From Anianabacter salinae (GTDB lineage: Bacteria; Pseudomonadota; Alphaproteobacteria; Rhodobacterales; Rhodobacteraceae): 64,000 bases of DNA. The DNA lies in the NCBI RefSeq assembly GCF_019061145.1, contig NZ_JAHQZS010000001.1, forward strand, positions 124,001-188,000, written 5' to 3'. Every line of letters begins with the position of its first letter. Within the stretch, counting starts at the first letter, position 1. The translations under genes and the position numbers were made by a program. Shown here in pieces: positions 49,061 through 59,337 of the stretch. Under the pieces are notes generated by a model, which saw only the letters and a program-made list of their open reading frames with translations, ran no database searches and was not told where the DNA came from.

Positions 49061-51073
49061 TCAGTTGATCGCGACCTTGGTGTCGGCCGTGTCGCCCGCC
49101 GTCAGCGAGATCGGAAAGTCATAGGTCGCCCCGCCATGCCGAAGGCGCGCGATGTAGTCGCCCGCCGTCAGGGTGAAGATGGGCACCGCGTTGCCTGACC
49201 GGGTGATTTCCTCTCGGTTGCCCTGAAGGTCGGTCTCGGGCGACAGGATGTACCAGAAGATGTCGCCGTCCAGCGGTGCGCCGCCCTCGGACACCAACGC
49301 GGTCAGTTTCAGGTGCGCCGCGTTCTGGTCGACCTCGATGTCCGCCAGCGACCCTGCATCCACCGACAAGGCGCGCGAGGTGATGGCATCGCCGTGGCGG
49401 ACGACGAGGTGATAGTCTCCGGCGGGCAGCTTGAAGATAGGCTTGGCGCTGCCGGACCGGGTGACTTCCTTTCGGTTGCCCTGCAGGTCGGTCTGTGCTT
49501 CGTAGACCCACCAGAACGGGCCATCCTCTGACGGGGCCATGCCTTCGGTCAGGACCGACGCAAGCCGCACATAGCCGACGTTCATGTCCAGCACAGGCTC
49601 GAGCAGGCTGTCGGCGTCGATGCTGAAATCGAGGCTGGCAAAGGCAACGCCGTGACGCGCGACCATGTGATAGTCACCTGCCGGAAGCCGGAACAGCGAC
49701 ACCGCGCTGCCCGACCGGGTGACTTCCTTTCGGTTGCCCTGGAGGTCCTTCCGGGCCTCGTAGACCCAGTAGAACATGTCGTCGTCCAGCGGCGCGGCGC
49801 CGGTCGTCGGGATCGCGGAGGCGCGGACATAGCCGACGTCCATGTCGAAGACGAATTCGGTGAGCGACCCGGCCCCGACCTCGATCACCGCATTCTGGAA
49901 GGCCACGCCGTGGCGGGCGACGACGTAGTATTCGCCCACCGGAAGCCGGAACAGCGGCACGGCACTGCCGGAGCGGGTGATCTCTTCTCGGTTGCCTTCA
50001 AGGTCGGTACGGTTCTCGTAGACCCAGTAGAACATCTCGTCATCGAGAGCCGTGCCGCCCGCCGTCGCCTCGGCGCTGAACCGGGCGTGACCGGCGTTCA
50101 TGTTGACGACCAACTCGGTCAGGGTTCCCGGGCTGACCGTTGCGGTCACCGTCTGGAATGCTACGCCGTAGCGCGCGACGATCCTGTAGGTGTCGGCGGG
50201 CAACTCGAACAACGGCTCGGCGGACCCGCTGCGCGTGACCTCGGCAAAGTCGCCGTTCAGGTCGGCCTCGTCGTCGGTGATCCAGTAGAACATCTCGTCC
50301 GTGACGATCTCGCAGTCTTCGCACAGCTTGGCGCGCACGCGCAGACCTTGCGGACCCGACGCGACCGGCTCCGGTTCGGCCTGGGCGACGACGACCGGCT
50401 CGGGTTCGGGGATGGGTTCCGGTTCGGGCGCCTCGGCCTTGATGACCTCGACCGTCCGGGCCAGCGTTTCGGTCAGTTGCGCACTGTCGGCGGCGGCCAG
50501 GAACAGACCGCCGGTTTCATCGGCAAGGCAGGCCAGCTGCGCCGCGTCCTCGGACCCAAGATCGAAGCCGATCACATGGGTGGTGAAATCGATGCCCGTT
50601 GCAGCCAACTCGCGCCCCAGCGCGCACGGATCGGCATTGCAGGTCTCAAGCCCGTCGCTGACTAGGATCACCGTGGCCTTTTCCTCGGTGTAGCGCAGCG
50701 CACCTGCAGCTTGCCGCACGGCATCGGACAGCGGCGTCTTGCCCACGGGGCTGACGCCATTGACCGCGGCGGCGAAGGCGGCCTTGTCGAGGCGCTGCGG
50801 CGGCACGACAAGTTCGATGTCCTCGCAGACGCCGCGCTGGCGGTGTCCGTAGGCCATCAGCCCAAGGGCGATATCCTCGTCCCAGTCGTCCAGCATGTCG
50901 CCGATCACGTCGCGCGCGATCTCGATCTTCGACACGCCGCCGATCTGGCCCCACATGCTGCCCGACCCGTCGAGCACCAGAATCACGTTCTGGCTGGTCT
51001 GAGCCTGCGCCGCGCCCGAAAGCACGCCAAAGCCGACCGCCGCTGTCGTCAAAACACGTTGAAACCAGTTCAT
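49061..51073 (-). CDS. Exported VWA-domain protein with five C-terminal repeats
   Basis: 670 residues from the ATG at 51073 (GGAGGG upstream). Signal peptide at 1-24 (GAAQA-QTSQ). VWA domain at about 29-210 with the MIDAS motif DGSGSMWG, plus GKTPLSDAVRQAAG and VILVSDGLETCNADPC. A Pro/Glu linker (EAPEPEPIPEPEPVV) leads into five repeats of about 86 residues, each with a F-Y/W-W segment, a DLxGN turn, the ExTRSGSA motif and LPAGDYxxVxRHG. Periplasmic or surface adhesion/scaffold is the likely role. Convergent with the SH3/COG3650 gene. Confidence 0.85.
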   Translation of the reverse strand: MNWFQRVLTTAAVGFGVLSGAAQAQTSQNVILVLDGSGSMWGQIGGVSKIEIARDVIGDMLDDWDEDIALGLMAYGHRQRGVCEDIELVVPPQRLDKAAFAAAVNGVSPVGKTPLSDAVRQAAGALRYTEEKATVILVSDGLETCNADPCALGRELAATGIDFTTHVIGFDLGSEDAAQLACLADETGGLFLAAADSAQLTETLARTVEVIKAEAPEPEPIPEPEPVVVAQAEPEPVASGPQGLRVRAKLCEDCEIVTDEMFYWITDDEADLNGDFAEVTRSGSAEPLFELPADTYRIVARYGVAFQTVTATVSPGTLTELVVNMNAGHARFSAEATAGGTALDDEMFYWVYENRTDLEGNREEITRSGSAVPLFRLPVGEYYVVARHGVAFQNAVIEVGAGSLTEFVFDMDVGYVRASAIPTTGAAPLDDDMFYWVYEARKDLQGNRKEVTRSGSAVSLFRLPAGDYHMVARHGVAFASLDFSIDADSLLEPVLDMNVGYVRLASVLTEGMAPSEDGPFWWVYEAQTDLQGNRKEVTRSGSAKPIFKLPAGDYHLVVRHGDAITSRALSVDAGSLADIEVDQNAAHLKLTALVSEGGAPLDGDIFWYILSPETDLQGNREEITRSGNAVPIFTLTAGDYIARLRHGGATYDFPISLTAGDTADTKVAIN

Positions 51074-51222
51074 GTCACCCTCCACCGTTTCTAGATCAGA
51101 TGGACGTAGCGTAACCCCGGTATCATGGCGGGTCTGTGAAGCTGGTCACGTCCTCGTTTCGGCGGTTTGACATTGCGGGCAGGCCTGCGATCCTTGGTCC
51201 TGCACAGGATCAGGAGGCCGAC

Positions 51223-52323
51223 ATGAAGGTCGCAAACACGCATTATCGGTCGATCTGGCATGACGCGGACGCGGACGAGGTGCGCATCATCGACCAGCGC
51301 TGGCTGCCGCACGAGTTCCGCGTCGTGTCCTTGCGCAGCCGCGCCGATTTCGTGACCGCGATCCGCGACATGTGGGTGCGGGGCGCGCCGCTGATCGGGG
51401 CGACCGCCGCCTATGCCATCGCCCGCGAGATGGAGCGTGATCCGTCGGATGCCAACCTGTCGAGCGCGCGCGAAGACCTGCACGCGACGCGGCCCACCGC
51501 GATCAACCTGCGCTGGGCGCTCGACCGGATGCGCGCCGAGCTGCTGCCGTTGCCCGAGGCCGAGCGGGCGGCAGCGGCGTTCCGCAAGGCTGCCGAGATC
51601 TGCGACGATGACGTTGAAACCAACCGGATGATCGGCGTGCACGGCCTGACGCTGATCCGGGACATCGCGGCGCGGAAACCTGTGGGCCAGCCCGTGCGCG
51701 TGTTGACCCATTGCAACGCCGGTTGGCTTGCCACGGTCGATTGGGGCACCGCCACGTCGCCCATCTATCACGCGCACGAGGCGGGCATTCCGGTGCATGT
51801 CTTCGTTGACGAGACGCGCCCGCGTAATCAGGGGGCGCTTCTGACCGCGTGGGAGATGGCGGGGCACGGCATCCCGCATGACCTGATCGTGGACAACGCG
51901 GGCGGGCACCTGATGCAGCGGGGCGAGGTGGACCTGTGCATCGTCGGAACCGACCGGACGACCGCGACGGGCGACGTGTGCAACAAGATCGGCACCTATC
52001 TCAAGGCGCTTGCCGCCGCGGACAATGGCGTGCCCTTCTACGTCGCGCTGCCGTCGTCCACGATCGACTGGACGGTATCGGACGGGCTGGCCGAGATCCC
52101 GATCGAGGAACGCGCTGGGCGCGAGGTGACGCATGTGCAGGGCAAGCTGCCGGACGGCACAACGGGCGAGGTGCAGATTTCCCCCGATGCCACGGGCGCC
52201 CGCAACCCCGCCTTTGATGTCACGCCCGCGCGTCTGGTCAGCGGTCTTGTGACCGAGCGCGGGGTATGCGAGGCGTCCGCTGCCGGTCTTGCGGGCCTGT
52301 TCCCCGAGCGCGGCGCGGCTTGA
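51223..52323 (+). CDS. mtnA: S-methyl-5-thioribose-1-phosphate isomerase
   Basis: 366 residues from the ATG at 51223 with AGGAGG 6 bp upstream. MtnA/eIF2B-like fold with the catalytic Cys in [12 protein letters not shown] and the Asp in [13 protein letters not shown], both conserved in the family, and [15 protein letters not shown] near the N-terminus. It isomerises methylthioribose-1-phosphate in the methionine salvage pathway. The rest of the pathway (mtnB, C, D) is not in this window. A 6-bp hairpin (51189-51194 with 51206-51211) sits immediately before its ribosome site. Confidence 0.9.
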   Translation: MKVANTHYRSIWHDADADEVRIIDQRWLPHEFRVVSLRSRADFVTAIRDMWVRGAPLIGATAAYAIAREMERDPSDANLSSAREDLHATRPTAINLRWALDRMRAELLPLPEAERAAAAFRKAAEICDDDVETNRMIGVHGLTLIRDIAARKPVGQPVRVLTHCNAGWLATVDWGTATSPIYHAHEAGIPVHVFVDETRPRNQGALLTAWEMAGHGIPHDLIVDNAGGHLMQRGEVDLCIVGTDRTTATGDVCNKIGTYLKALAAADNGVPFYVALPSSTIDWTVSDGLAEIPIEERAGREVTHVQGKLPDGTTGEVQISPDATGARNPAFDVTPARLVSGLVTERGVCEASAAGLAGLFPERGAA

Positions 52324-52430
52324 CCCGCGCGGCCGCAGGGCCAATTGAACCTATTCCGTCCGGGCCGCGTTGGCCCCTGATTGCCGCAAGGTGAACCCCT
52401 GCGGCCAAGAAGCAATATACGAGGTTACCG

Positions 52431-54779
52431 ATGGCAGTGAGATGTCTGCGCGTTCTGTTCACCCTGCTTGTCATGAGTATTCTGTCAATCGGTCCGGCAG
52501 GGGCACAAAGCGGAGATACTCCGGCTGCCGACAGCGGTGACATCGCCGCCGGTGCTGCAGAGGCGCAGCTTCCGCCCGAGGCGCAGGCGCTGCTGGACGT
52601 GCTGCGCAACCCCGAGGCGCGGGATGCCCTGATCGCACGGCTGGAGGCGGTCGCCGCACCCCAGACGGCGGGAGAGGCGGCGGCCGAGACCGTCGACGAA
52701 GTGCTGCCGGGCACCACCACCGAAAACGCATCCTTCGGGCGCCGCGTTGCAGTCCTGACGCAAGACATCGCGACGACCGTGACGGGCGAGCTTCAGCAAT
52801 CGTGGTCGCGGCTCCAGCGGTCGGGCAGTATCTTTACCTCGCTCAGCGGCCGCGAGCTTGACGTCTTGTTCGAGGCACTGACCCAGCTTGCCGCAATCAT
52901 CGTCGCCACGGTCGTCGTGTTCACCGCCCTGCGGATGCTGGCTCGGCCGATCTACGGACGGATGGGCGCGCGGGCGGACGGGGCGCCGCTGCTGCGCACC
53001 GTGCTGCTGTATGCCGGATCGGCGGTCATGGATGTGCTGATCGTCGTGATCGCCTGGCTTGCGGGCTATGCCATCGCCACGCTGGTGCTGGGCGACTTCG
53101 GACAGGTCGGCATCCGTCAGGCGCTGTATCTCAACGCCTTCCTGCTGGTCGAGATGGCCAAGGTCGGCGTGCGGCTGCTGTTCTCGCCCGCGACCGAGAA
53201 GCTGCGGATTCTTCCGTTGGCGGACGGCGCGGCGAGATACCTGTCGGGGCGGATCAACATCATCCTCAGCGTGCTGGGCTACGGGCAGCTTCTGGTGATC
53301 CCGATCCTGAACCAGAACGTGTCGTTCGCGGCGGGGCGCAGCGTGTCGGCGATCCTTGCGCTGGCGGTGCTGATCTACCTTGTGGGGCTGGTGCTGCACA
53401 AACGGCAGGCCGTCACCGAATGGCTGCTTGGTGACGAAGAGGCGAAGCCCAAGCGCAACTCTCTCAAGACGCTGGCGCGCAGCTGGCATCTTTTCGCGCT
53501 GGCATACCTCTTGGTGATGTTCTTCATCGTGATGACCCAGCCCGGCCCGCAGGTGTTCACCGCGATCTTCAACAGCTTCAAGGTGGCCGGTGTCATCGTG
53601 CTGGGTATCATCGTGTCGAACGCGATGACGAAGGCGATCAAGTCCGGCTTCTCGTTGCCGTCCGGCCTTCACCAGCGGCTGCCGCTGCTTGAGGTGCGGT
53701 TGAACCAGTTCGTGCGCCGGGCCCTGACCGCGCTGCGCGTGGTGATCGTGATCGCCGTCGCGCTGATTGCCGCTGATCTGCTGGGCTTTCTTGATGTCGG
53801 CGGTTGGTTCGAGACCGACCTTGGCCTGCGCGCTTCGGGCATGGTGGTCAGTGTCACGCTGATCCTTCTGGGGGCCTTCGCGGTGTGGTTGGCGCTGTCA
53901 AGTTGGGTGGATTATCGCCTCAACCCCGATTTCGGATCGGCTCCGTCGTCGCGCGAGAAGACGCTTCTGACGCTTCTGCGGAATGCGGCCACCATCGCGC
54001 TGGTGATCGTGACGCTGATGTTCGTCTTGGCCGAGATCGGGCTGAACATCGGGCCGCTTCTGGCCTCTGCCGGTGTTCTGGGTTTGGCCATCGGTTTCGG
54101 TGCCCAGAAGATGGTGCAGGACATCATCACCGGCGTGTTCATCCAGTTCGAAAACGCGATGAACGTGGGTGACGTGGTGACCGTGGGCGGCACCACCGGC
54201 ACGGTCGAAAAGCTGACGATCCGGTCGGTCAGCCTGCGCGATTTGCAAGGGTCGTATCACATCATCCCGTTCTCGTCGGTCGACATGGTCACCAACTACA
54301 TGCGCGATTTCGCCTACTGCGTCGCCGACATGGGCGTCGCCTACCGCGAGGATGTGGGCGAGGTGAAACAGGCGATGTTCGACGCTTTCGAGGAACTGCG
54401 CGGGGACGAGGCCGTGGGCCCGAACATCATCGCAGAGATGGAATGGTTCGGCCTGAACAGTTTTGGCGACAGCGCCATCGTGTTGCGGTCGCGGATCAAG
54501 ACCAAGCCGGGCGCGCAATGGGGCGTTGGCCGGGCCTATAATGCGATCTGCAAGCGCATTTTCGACGAGCGCGGCATCGAGATCCCGTTCCCCTACCAGA
54601 CCATCACCTTTGCCGAGAGCAAGAGTGGCGCGACGCAGGCGATCAAGATCGCGTCCGCGAAGGCCTCGGACAAGGAAACCCAAGGCGGTCAGGAGGTGAT
54701 CGAAGGCACGGCATCAGAGCCGGACCACCGCGAGACCGACCACGACCTCAAGGCGCGCGGGTCGGGCAGGGAAGACTGA
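52431..54779 (+). CDS. MscS-family mechanosensitive channel, large form
   Basis: 782 residues with GAGG before the ATG. Signal peptide at 1-25 (GPAGA-QSG), an acidic periplasmic part, then about ten membrane helices. The MscS core lies at about 530-660: the pore-lining helix segment ASAGVLGLAIGFGAQKMVQD and the beta domain FENAMNVGDVVTVGGTTGTV and SYHIIPFSSVDMVTNYMRDF. Opens on membrane tension to release solutes. Its long N-terminal half is like the larger MscM/YbiO/YnaI relatives. The last ~60 residues are charged. Converges on the MFS gene. Confidence 0.92.
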   Translation: MAVRCLRVLFTLLVMSILSIGPAGAQSGDTPAADSGDIAAGAAEAQLPPEAQALLDVLRNPEARDALIARLEAVAAPQTAGEAAAETVDEVLPGTTTENASFGRRVAVLTQDIATTVTGELQQSWSRLQRSGSIFTSLSGRELDVLFEALTQLAAIIVATVVVFTALRMLARPIYGRMGARADGAPLLRTVLLYAGSAVMDVLIVVIAWLAGYAIATLVLGDFGQVGIRQALYLNAFLLVEMAKVGVRLLFSPATEKLRILPLADGAARYLSGRINIILSVLGYGQLLVIPILNQNVSFAAGRSVSAILALAVLIYLVGLVLHKRQAVTEWLLGDEEAKPKRNSLKTLARSWHLFALAYLLVMFFIVMTQPGPQVFTAIFNSFKVAGVIVLGIIVSNAMTKAIKSGFSLPSGLHQRLPLLEVRLNQFVRRALTALRVVIVIAVALIAADLLGFLDVGGWFETDLGLRASGMVVSVTLILLGAFAVWLALSSWVDYRLNPDFGSAPSSREKTLLTLLRNAATIALVIVTLMFVLAEIGLNIGPLLASAGVLGLAIGFGAQKMVQDIITGVFIQFENAMNVGDVVTVGGTTGTVEKLTIRSVSLRDLQGSYHIIPFSSVDMVTNYMRDFAYCVADMGVAYREDVGEVKQAMFDAFEELRGDEAVGPNIIAEMEWFGLNSFGDSAIVLRSRIKTKPGAQWGVGRAYNAICKRIFDERGIEIPFPYQTITFAESKSGATQAIKIASAKASDKETQGGQEVIEGTASEPDHRETDHDLKARGSGRED

Positions 54780-54790
54780 CGGGGCGTCGG

Positions 54791-54825
54791 CGCGCGCGAG
54801 GTGGCTCAGGCCACTTGCGCGCGCG
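54791..54825. terminator. Long GC hairpin between convergent genes
   Basis: CGCGCGCGAG plus GTGGC (54791-54805) pairs with GCCAC plus TTGCGCGCGCG (54810-54825), with a 4-nt loop TCAG and one bulge. It lies 11 nt after the MscS stop and covers the MFS stop codon, so it could end both transcripts. No long T run. Confidence 0.4.
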
Positions 54826-56020
54826 GTCCCCGGGCGCGGACCAGAAGCATCAGCATGATCGCGATGTTGACGAAGTTCCACGCGATGCCGTTCAGGAACG
54901 CCAACTGGTAGGATCCGCTCACGTCATAGATCCAGCCTGACATCCAGCCGCCAAGCGCCATTCCGACGATGGTGGCCATGATGACGAACCCGACCCGCGA
55001 TCCTGCCTCGCGGCTGGGCATGTATTCGCGAACGATGACGGCATAGCTGGGGACGATGCCGCCCTGTGACAGCCCGAAGATCAGGCTGACAAGATAGAGC
55101 GACGTCAGCCCGTCCGTCGGCAGGTAGAGGAACAGCGCAAGGCACTGTCCCGCCGAGCCGATCAGGAGCGTCTTCACGCCGCCGAGCCAGTCGGCAAGGA
55201 ACCCCGACGCCAGCCGCGACACGACGCCGCCCATCAGCATCAGCGACAGCATCTCGGCGCCGACGGCGGGGCCATAGCCAAGATCGACGCAGAAGGCGAC
55301 GATATGGACCTGCGGCATCGACATCGCCACGCAGCAGGCGACCCCGGCAAGGCCGAGGATCAGCATCAGCGTGCGCGGGCTGAACGGCACCGATTTGGCG
55401 CGCAGGGCGGCGGCGGCATCGGCGCGTTGCGTCGCCTCGACGGGCAGGCGGCGGCGCAGGAACAGCGACAGCGGGATCGCGATGGCGGGCACCAGAACCG
55501 CGACGGTCATGTAGACCGCACGCCAGCCGCCTTCGGCCATCACACCGGCCAGGGCCACCGGCCAGATCGCGCCGGACAGGTAGTTGCCGCTGGCCGCGAT
55601 GGCGACAGCGATGCCGCGCCGTTTCAGGAACCAGTGCGACACGTCCGCGATGAGCGGGCCGAACGACGCCGCCGTGCCGAGGCCGATAACCAGTTGCAGC
55701 ACCGCCAGCGTCGTGACCGAGGGCGCGATGCTGGCCAGCGCGAACCCCGCGCCGATCATCACCGCGGCGCCCGACAGCGCCCAACTGACGCCGAACCGGT
55801 CCACCGCCCGCCCGATAAGCAGATTGCCCAGGGCAAAGCCGATCATCGTCGTGGTATAGGGCAGCGACGCCGCGCCCCGGTCCACGCCGAATTCCGCCTG
55901 CACGGCAGGCAGGATGACGATGAAGGACCACATGCCCACGTTCCCGACGATGCCGATGGCAAGCGAGACTGCAAGGCGGGTCCAGGAATAGGCGCTGTCG
56001 TGAATGTCGGTGCGGTTCAT
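54806..56020 (-). CDS. MFS transporter (monocarboxylate-type)
   Basis: 404 residues from the ATG at 56020. Twelve helices. Motif A-like loops GRAVDRFGVSWAL and GFLADWLGGVKTLL, and helix 1 containing GIVGNVGMWSFIVILPAVQA with EFGVDRGAASLPYTTTMIGF, which is typical of MCT/oxalate-formate-antiporter-type MFS proteins. Carries an organic anion, unknown. Divergent from the ABC exporter gene; the 138-bp gap has no evident operator. Confidence 0.82.
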   Translation of the reverse strand: MNRTDIHDSAYSWTRLAVSLAIGIVGNVGMWSFIVILPAVQAEFGVDRGAASLPYTTTMIGFALGNLLIGRAVDRFGVSWALSGAAVMIGAGFALASIAPSVTTLAVLQLVIGLGTAASFGPLIADVSHWFLKRRGIAVAIAASGNYLSGAIWPVALAGVMAEGGWRAVYMTVAVLVPAIAIPLSLFLRRRLPVEATQRADAAAALRAKSVPFSPRTLMLILGLAGVACCVAMSMPQVHIVAFCVDLGYGPAVGAEMLSLMLMGGVVSRLASGFLADWLGGVKTLLIGSAGQCLALFLYLPTDGLTSLYLVSLIFGLSQGGIVPSYAVIVREYMPSREAGSRVGFVIMATIVGMALGGWMSGWIYDVSGSYQLAFLNGIAWNFVNIAIMLMLLVRARGPRAQVA

Positions 56021-56158
56021 GGCGCGGACGTTAGGCGCGGAGGCGCCACTCTGCCAAGCGCAAACGACGGGGCGTTGCGCTTGCAGCAGGGCCGCCCCCC
56101 CGCTACATCCCGGCAGACGGCCCGCACCACTGCACAGCGCAAGGACCGAAACCGCCCA

Positions 56159-57892
56159 ATGTTCCCGCGTCGCCATTTCGCGCTGATCTGGTCCGAGTTC
56201 AGGACTCGCAAGGCGGATTTCGTCTGGGGCCTGCTTGCGACGTTCCTGTCCTCGGTTGCGGGCCTGTTGCTGCCGCAACGCGCGCAGGTGCTGATCGGCG
56301 AGGCGTTCCCCTCTGGCGACGTGTCCCGCGTCGCGCGCGAACTGGGCCTGATCCTGTTCATTGCCGTCCTCGCACTCGCCTTCATGGCGCTGCGCAAGTT
56401 CCTGATGGACCGGATCAGCCACAAGCTGGCCACCGCGATGCGCGCGCGCCTGTTCGAGCGTGTGCTGACCGTATCGCCTCGTAGCCTACAAGAGGCGGAA
56501 GGCGGGCAGATCCTGTCGAATTTCTCGAACGACCTGCAGGTGTTCAACGATGCCATCCGGCAGGTGCTGTCGGTGACGATCCCCAGCGCGATCCTCATGG
56601 TCATCTACCTGTCCGCGACGGTCTATTACAGCTGGCAGCTGTCGCTGGTCCTGGTGCTGATCGCGCTGCCGATGGTGCTGGTCACCAGCTTCTACGGGCA
56701 GAAGATGTATCAGGCGTCGTCCGACAGCCAGACGCGTCTGGCGAACCTTCTCGACCAGTTGGGCGAGGTGCTGACGGGGGCGAAAGAGATCAAGCTGTTC
56801 GAGATGGAGCCGCGTGTGCGCAGCCGGTTCGACAAGCTGAACGCCGCCTCTCTCGAAGCGCATGTCCGGCGTGAATTCCACGGCACGATGCACCCGTTCG
56901 TGCTGTCGCTGACGGTGGCGCTGGGCATCTCGGTCCTGATCCTTGCCGCGACATGGCTTCTGGCGCGCGGCAGCGTCGAAGTCGGCGCCATCACCGCCTT
57001 CGTGGTCTGCCTTGGCCTTGCCTATGCGCCGTTGCAGGAATTCGCCAACTCGATCAGCCGGGTGGTGCAACTGTCGACGATCATGGACCGGATCGAGACC
57101 GTTCTGACCCTGCCGCCCGAGCGTGATGTCGAGCCGTCGCCCGCCTCGATCCCGCGCAAGGGCGGTCTGCGGTTCGACAAGGTGCGTTTTGCGTACGGAT
57201 CGGGCGCGTTCTTCGAGGATTTCACGCTGGAGATCGCGCCCGGCGAACGGGTGGCCGTGGTCGGCCCGTCCGGTGCTGGCAAGTCCACGCTCTTGGAAAT
57301 GATCCCGCGCTTTCTGAACATAGACGGCGGGCGGATCGAGATCGACGGCAACGACATCGCCGCCATGCCGCTGCGCGATTTGCGCGGGCAGATCGGGCTG
57401 GTGCTGCAGCAGCCGTTCCTGTTTCGCGCCTCGCTGCGCGACAACCTGATCGTCGGTGCGCAAGGCGCGACCGACGCGCGTATCCGCGAAGTCGCGGCGA
57501 TGGCGCGCGTCGACCAGTTCGCCGAGGAATTGCCGCAAGGCTACGACACGCTGATCGACCCCGGCGGCACAAACCTGTCGGTCGGTCAGCGCCAGCGCAT
57601 CGCCATTGCGCGCGTGTTGTTGAAAGACCCGCCGATCCTTCTGCTGGACGAGCCGACATCCGCGCTCGACAGCGAAAGCGAGCGGCTGGTGACGGACGCG
57701 ATCCAGCAGGTCAGCCACGCGCGGACGACGATCATCGTGGCGCACCGGTTGTCCACGGTGCGCGACGTGGACAGGATCGTGGTGCTTGACCGTGGCCGCA
57801 TCGTCGAGATGGGTACCCATGACGCTCTGGTCTCGCAGGGCGGTCTGTTCGCCGATCTCGCCCGGTCCGGCGAGATCCTGGGCACCGCTTGA
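56159..57892 (+). CDS. ABC exporter, fused permease and ATPase (MsbA/multidrug type)
   Basis: 577 residues from the ATG at 56159. The transmembrane domain has six helices (about 1-310) and the ATPase domain follows at about 335-575. Walker [11 protein letters not shown]-loop [12 protein letters not shown], signature [15 protein letters not shown] (Val in place of the usual second Gly), Walker [14 protein letters not shown]-loop [11 protein letters not shown] homodimer that exports lipids or drugs. The next gene, dtd, starts inside its stop codon. Confidence 0.9.
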   Translation: MFPRRHFALIWSEFRTRKADFVWGLLATFLSSVAGLLLPQRAQVLIGEAFPSGDVSRVARELGLILFIAVLALAFMALRKFLMDRISHKLATAMRARLFERVLTVSPRSLQEAEGGQILSNFSNDLQVFNDAIRQVLSVTIPSAILMVIYLSATVYYSWQLSLVLVLIALPMVLVTSFYGQKMYQASSDSQTRLANLLDQLGEVLTGAKEIKLFEMEPRVRSRFDKLNAASLEAHVRREFHGTMHPFVLSLTVALGISVLILAATWLLARGSVEVGAITAFVVCLGLAYAPLQEFANSISRVVQLSTIMDRIETVLTLPPERDVEPSPASIPRKGGLRFDKVRFAYGSGAFFEDFTLEIAPGERVAVVGPSGAGKSTLLEMIPRFLNIDGGRIEIDGNDIAAMPLRDLRGQIGLVLQQPFLFRASLRDNLIVGAQGATDARIREVAAMARVDQFAEELPQGYDTLIDPGGTNLSVGQRQRIAIARVLLKDPPILLLDEPTSALDSESERLVTDAIQQVSHARTTIIVAHRLSTVRDVDRIVVLDRGRIVEMGTHDALVSQGGLFADLARSGEILGTA

Positions 57893-58329
57893 TGCGGGCG
57901 CTGTTGCAGCGCGTGACCGAGGCGCAGGTCGCGGTGGACGGCGTTGTGATCGGGCGCTGCGGCTCCGGCCTTCTGATCCTTGTTTGCGCCATGCAGGGCG
58001 ACACCGGGGCCGAGGCCGACAAGCTGGCGGCGCGCATCGCCAAGCTGCGCATCTTTCCCGATGACGCGGGCAAGATGAACAGGTCCGTCCGCGACATCGG
58101 CGGCGCTGCGCTGGTGGTCAGCCAGTTTACCCTTGCCGCCGACACCTCGCGCGGGAACCGTCCCGGGTTTTCTGCCGCCGCCACACCGGACGAGGGCAGG
58201 GCGCTTTACGAGCGTTTCGCGCAGGCGCTTGTAGGTGAGGGCGTGCCGGTCGAGACCGGGCGCTTTGGCGCCGACATGCAGGTCGCGCTGGTCAACGACG
58301 GGCCAGTGACGATCTGGATTGAGAGTTGA
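57892..58329 (+). CDS. dtd: D-aminoacyl-tRNA deacylase
   Basis: 145 residues from the ATG at 57892, sharing one base with the exporter stop (TGATG). The two family motifs are present: SQFTLAADT near 77-85 and the C-terminal [12 protein letters not shown]. It hydrolyses D-amino acids mistakenly loaded on tRNA. Homodimer, no cofactor. A cluster of inverted repeats follows between it and the converging soeC gene. Confidence 0.95.
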   Translation: MRALLQRVTEAQVAVDGVVIGRCGSGLLILVCAMQGDTGAEADKLAARIAKLRIFPDDAGKMNRSVRDIGGAALVVSQFTLAADTSRGNRPGFSAAATPDEGRALYERFAQALVGEGVPVETGRFGADMQVALVNDGPVTIWIES

Positions 58330-58337
58330 GGCTGGCC

Positions 58338-58460
58338 GGTGCGGTGGGACGAGTCCCGCCCTACAGGGCGCGACTTGCAGGCGGTGCGGCGGGACAGGTT
58401 CCGCCCCACGGGGCGCGACCGGTTGCCATCCTTCCGTAGGGCGGGACTTGTCCCGCCACC
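58338..58460. repeat. REP-like repeat cluster between dtd and soeC
   Basis: Unit A (58338-58380) and unit B (58383-58426) are direct, imperfect copies with the core GGGAC..GT(C/T)CCGCCC and GGGCGCGAC. Unit C (about 58435-58460) is the inverse, CGTAGGGCGGGACTTGTCCC then GCC. Each contains a small dyad GGGAC/GTCCC. This matches the repeated extragenic palindromes known from Rhodobacteraceae. It lies in the converging gap and may stabilise mRNA ends or terminate transcription. Confidence 0.7.
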
Positions 58461-58470
58461 CCCGAACGCT

Positions 58471-59337
58471 TCACCGCCGTCCGTAATACAGCCCCACGAC
58501 ATGTTCGGCCTGGGCAAAGAACAGCCAGCGCAGCACGCAGGTCCCCAAAAGGTGAAACGGCGCGGCGAGGAACACCGTCGCCCCGCCCGGCCAGAGCAGG
58601 AAGAACGCCGGTCCCGCAAAGGCCAGCGCCGCGCCGATCGCGCGCAGCTTGGCGGCATGCTTGCGCCCCACCACATGAACCATCTCGCGGGTCAGGTAGT
58701 TCTCGCCGGTGTGCGGCGCTTCCAGTGACCGCACCGTGCCCATCATGCCCAGCCCCGTCGCGCTGTGGATCGAGGTGCCGCTTTCCGCCAGCGCCCGGTC
58801 GCCGCGCATCCAGGCGAAGAGCTGCAATCCCGCGCCGATCAGCAGAAGCGACAGCCCCAGCCATCGCTGCCCTGCGATCAGCGCACCGCCCGACAGGGCC
58901 AGCGCCACGAACAGCACCGGCACCTCGGGGCGGTGCCAGCGCGGCACGGTGCGCAGCGAGGCATAGATCATCGACGTGGCCACGACCGTGGCAATCGCCA
59001 GCAGCGCGCCTAGCCAACCCAGCGGCGCAATGCGCAGCCCCAGCATCAGGCACAGACCATAGAGGCCGTTCACCGACAGCGCTGCCACCGACAGCCACGC
59101 CTCGCGCGACAACCAGCTTGTGCGCCATTCGCGGAACGCCTTCAGCGCGCGTTCGGGGTGGCCAAGGTGAAAGGCGGACGACATCAGCCCCCCGCCCGCC
59201 AGCGCGAAGGCCAGCGCATAGGCGGCAAACGCCCGCCACCCCTCGACCTCTGGCGTGCCGAGCCCAAGGAACACCAGCAGCCCGAAGCCTTGGCCCGACA
59301 GCACGGTGAACAGGATGAGCGAGCGGGCGGGATGCAT
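58471..59337 (-). CDS. soeC: Membrane anchor subunit of the molybdoenzyme (DmsC/SoeC-like)
   Basis: 288 residues from the ATG at 59337 (TGATG overlap with soeB). Eight membrane helices of the DmsC family. The FHLGHPERALKAFREWRTSW segment near 55-75 and TSMIYASLRTVPRWHRPEVP near 125-145 are typical, and EHVVGLYYGRR ends the protein. It anchors the cytoplasmic SoeAB part to the membrane and passes electrons to the quinone pool. Name by gene order; the assignment to sulfite oxidation is inferred. Confidence 0.8.
   Translation of the reverse strand: MHPARSLILFTVLSGQGFGLLVFLGLGTPEVEGWRAFAAYALAFALAGGGLMSSAFHLGHPERALKAFREWRTSWLSREAWLSVAALSVNGLYGLCLMLGLRIAPLGWLGALLAIATVVATSMIYASLRTVPRWHRPEVPVLFVALALSGGALIAGQRWLGLSLLLIGAGLQLFAWMRGDRALAESGTSIHSATGLGMMGTVRSLEAPHTGENYLTREMVHVVGRKHAAKLRAIGAALAFAGPAFFLLWPGGATVFLAAPFHLLGTCVLRWLFFAQAEHVVGLYYGRR

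Noticed and set aside
51086-51222. SAM riboswitch upstream of mtnA
   Set aside because: None of the conserved cores of SAM-I or SAM-II that I know is present; only a short hairpin is seen.
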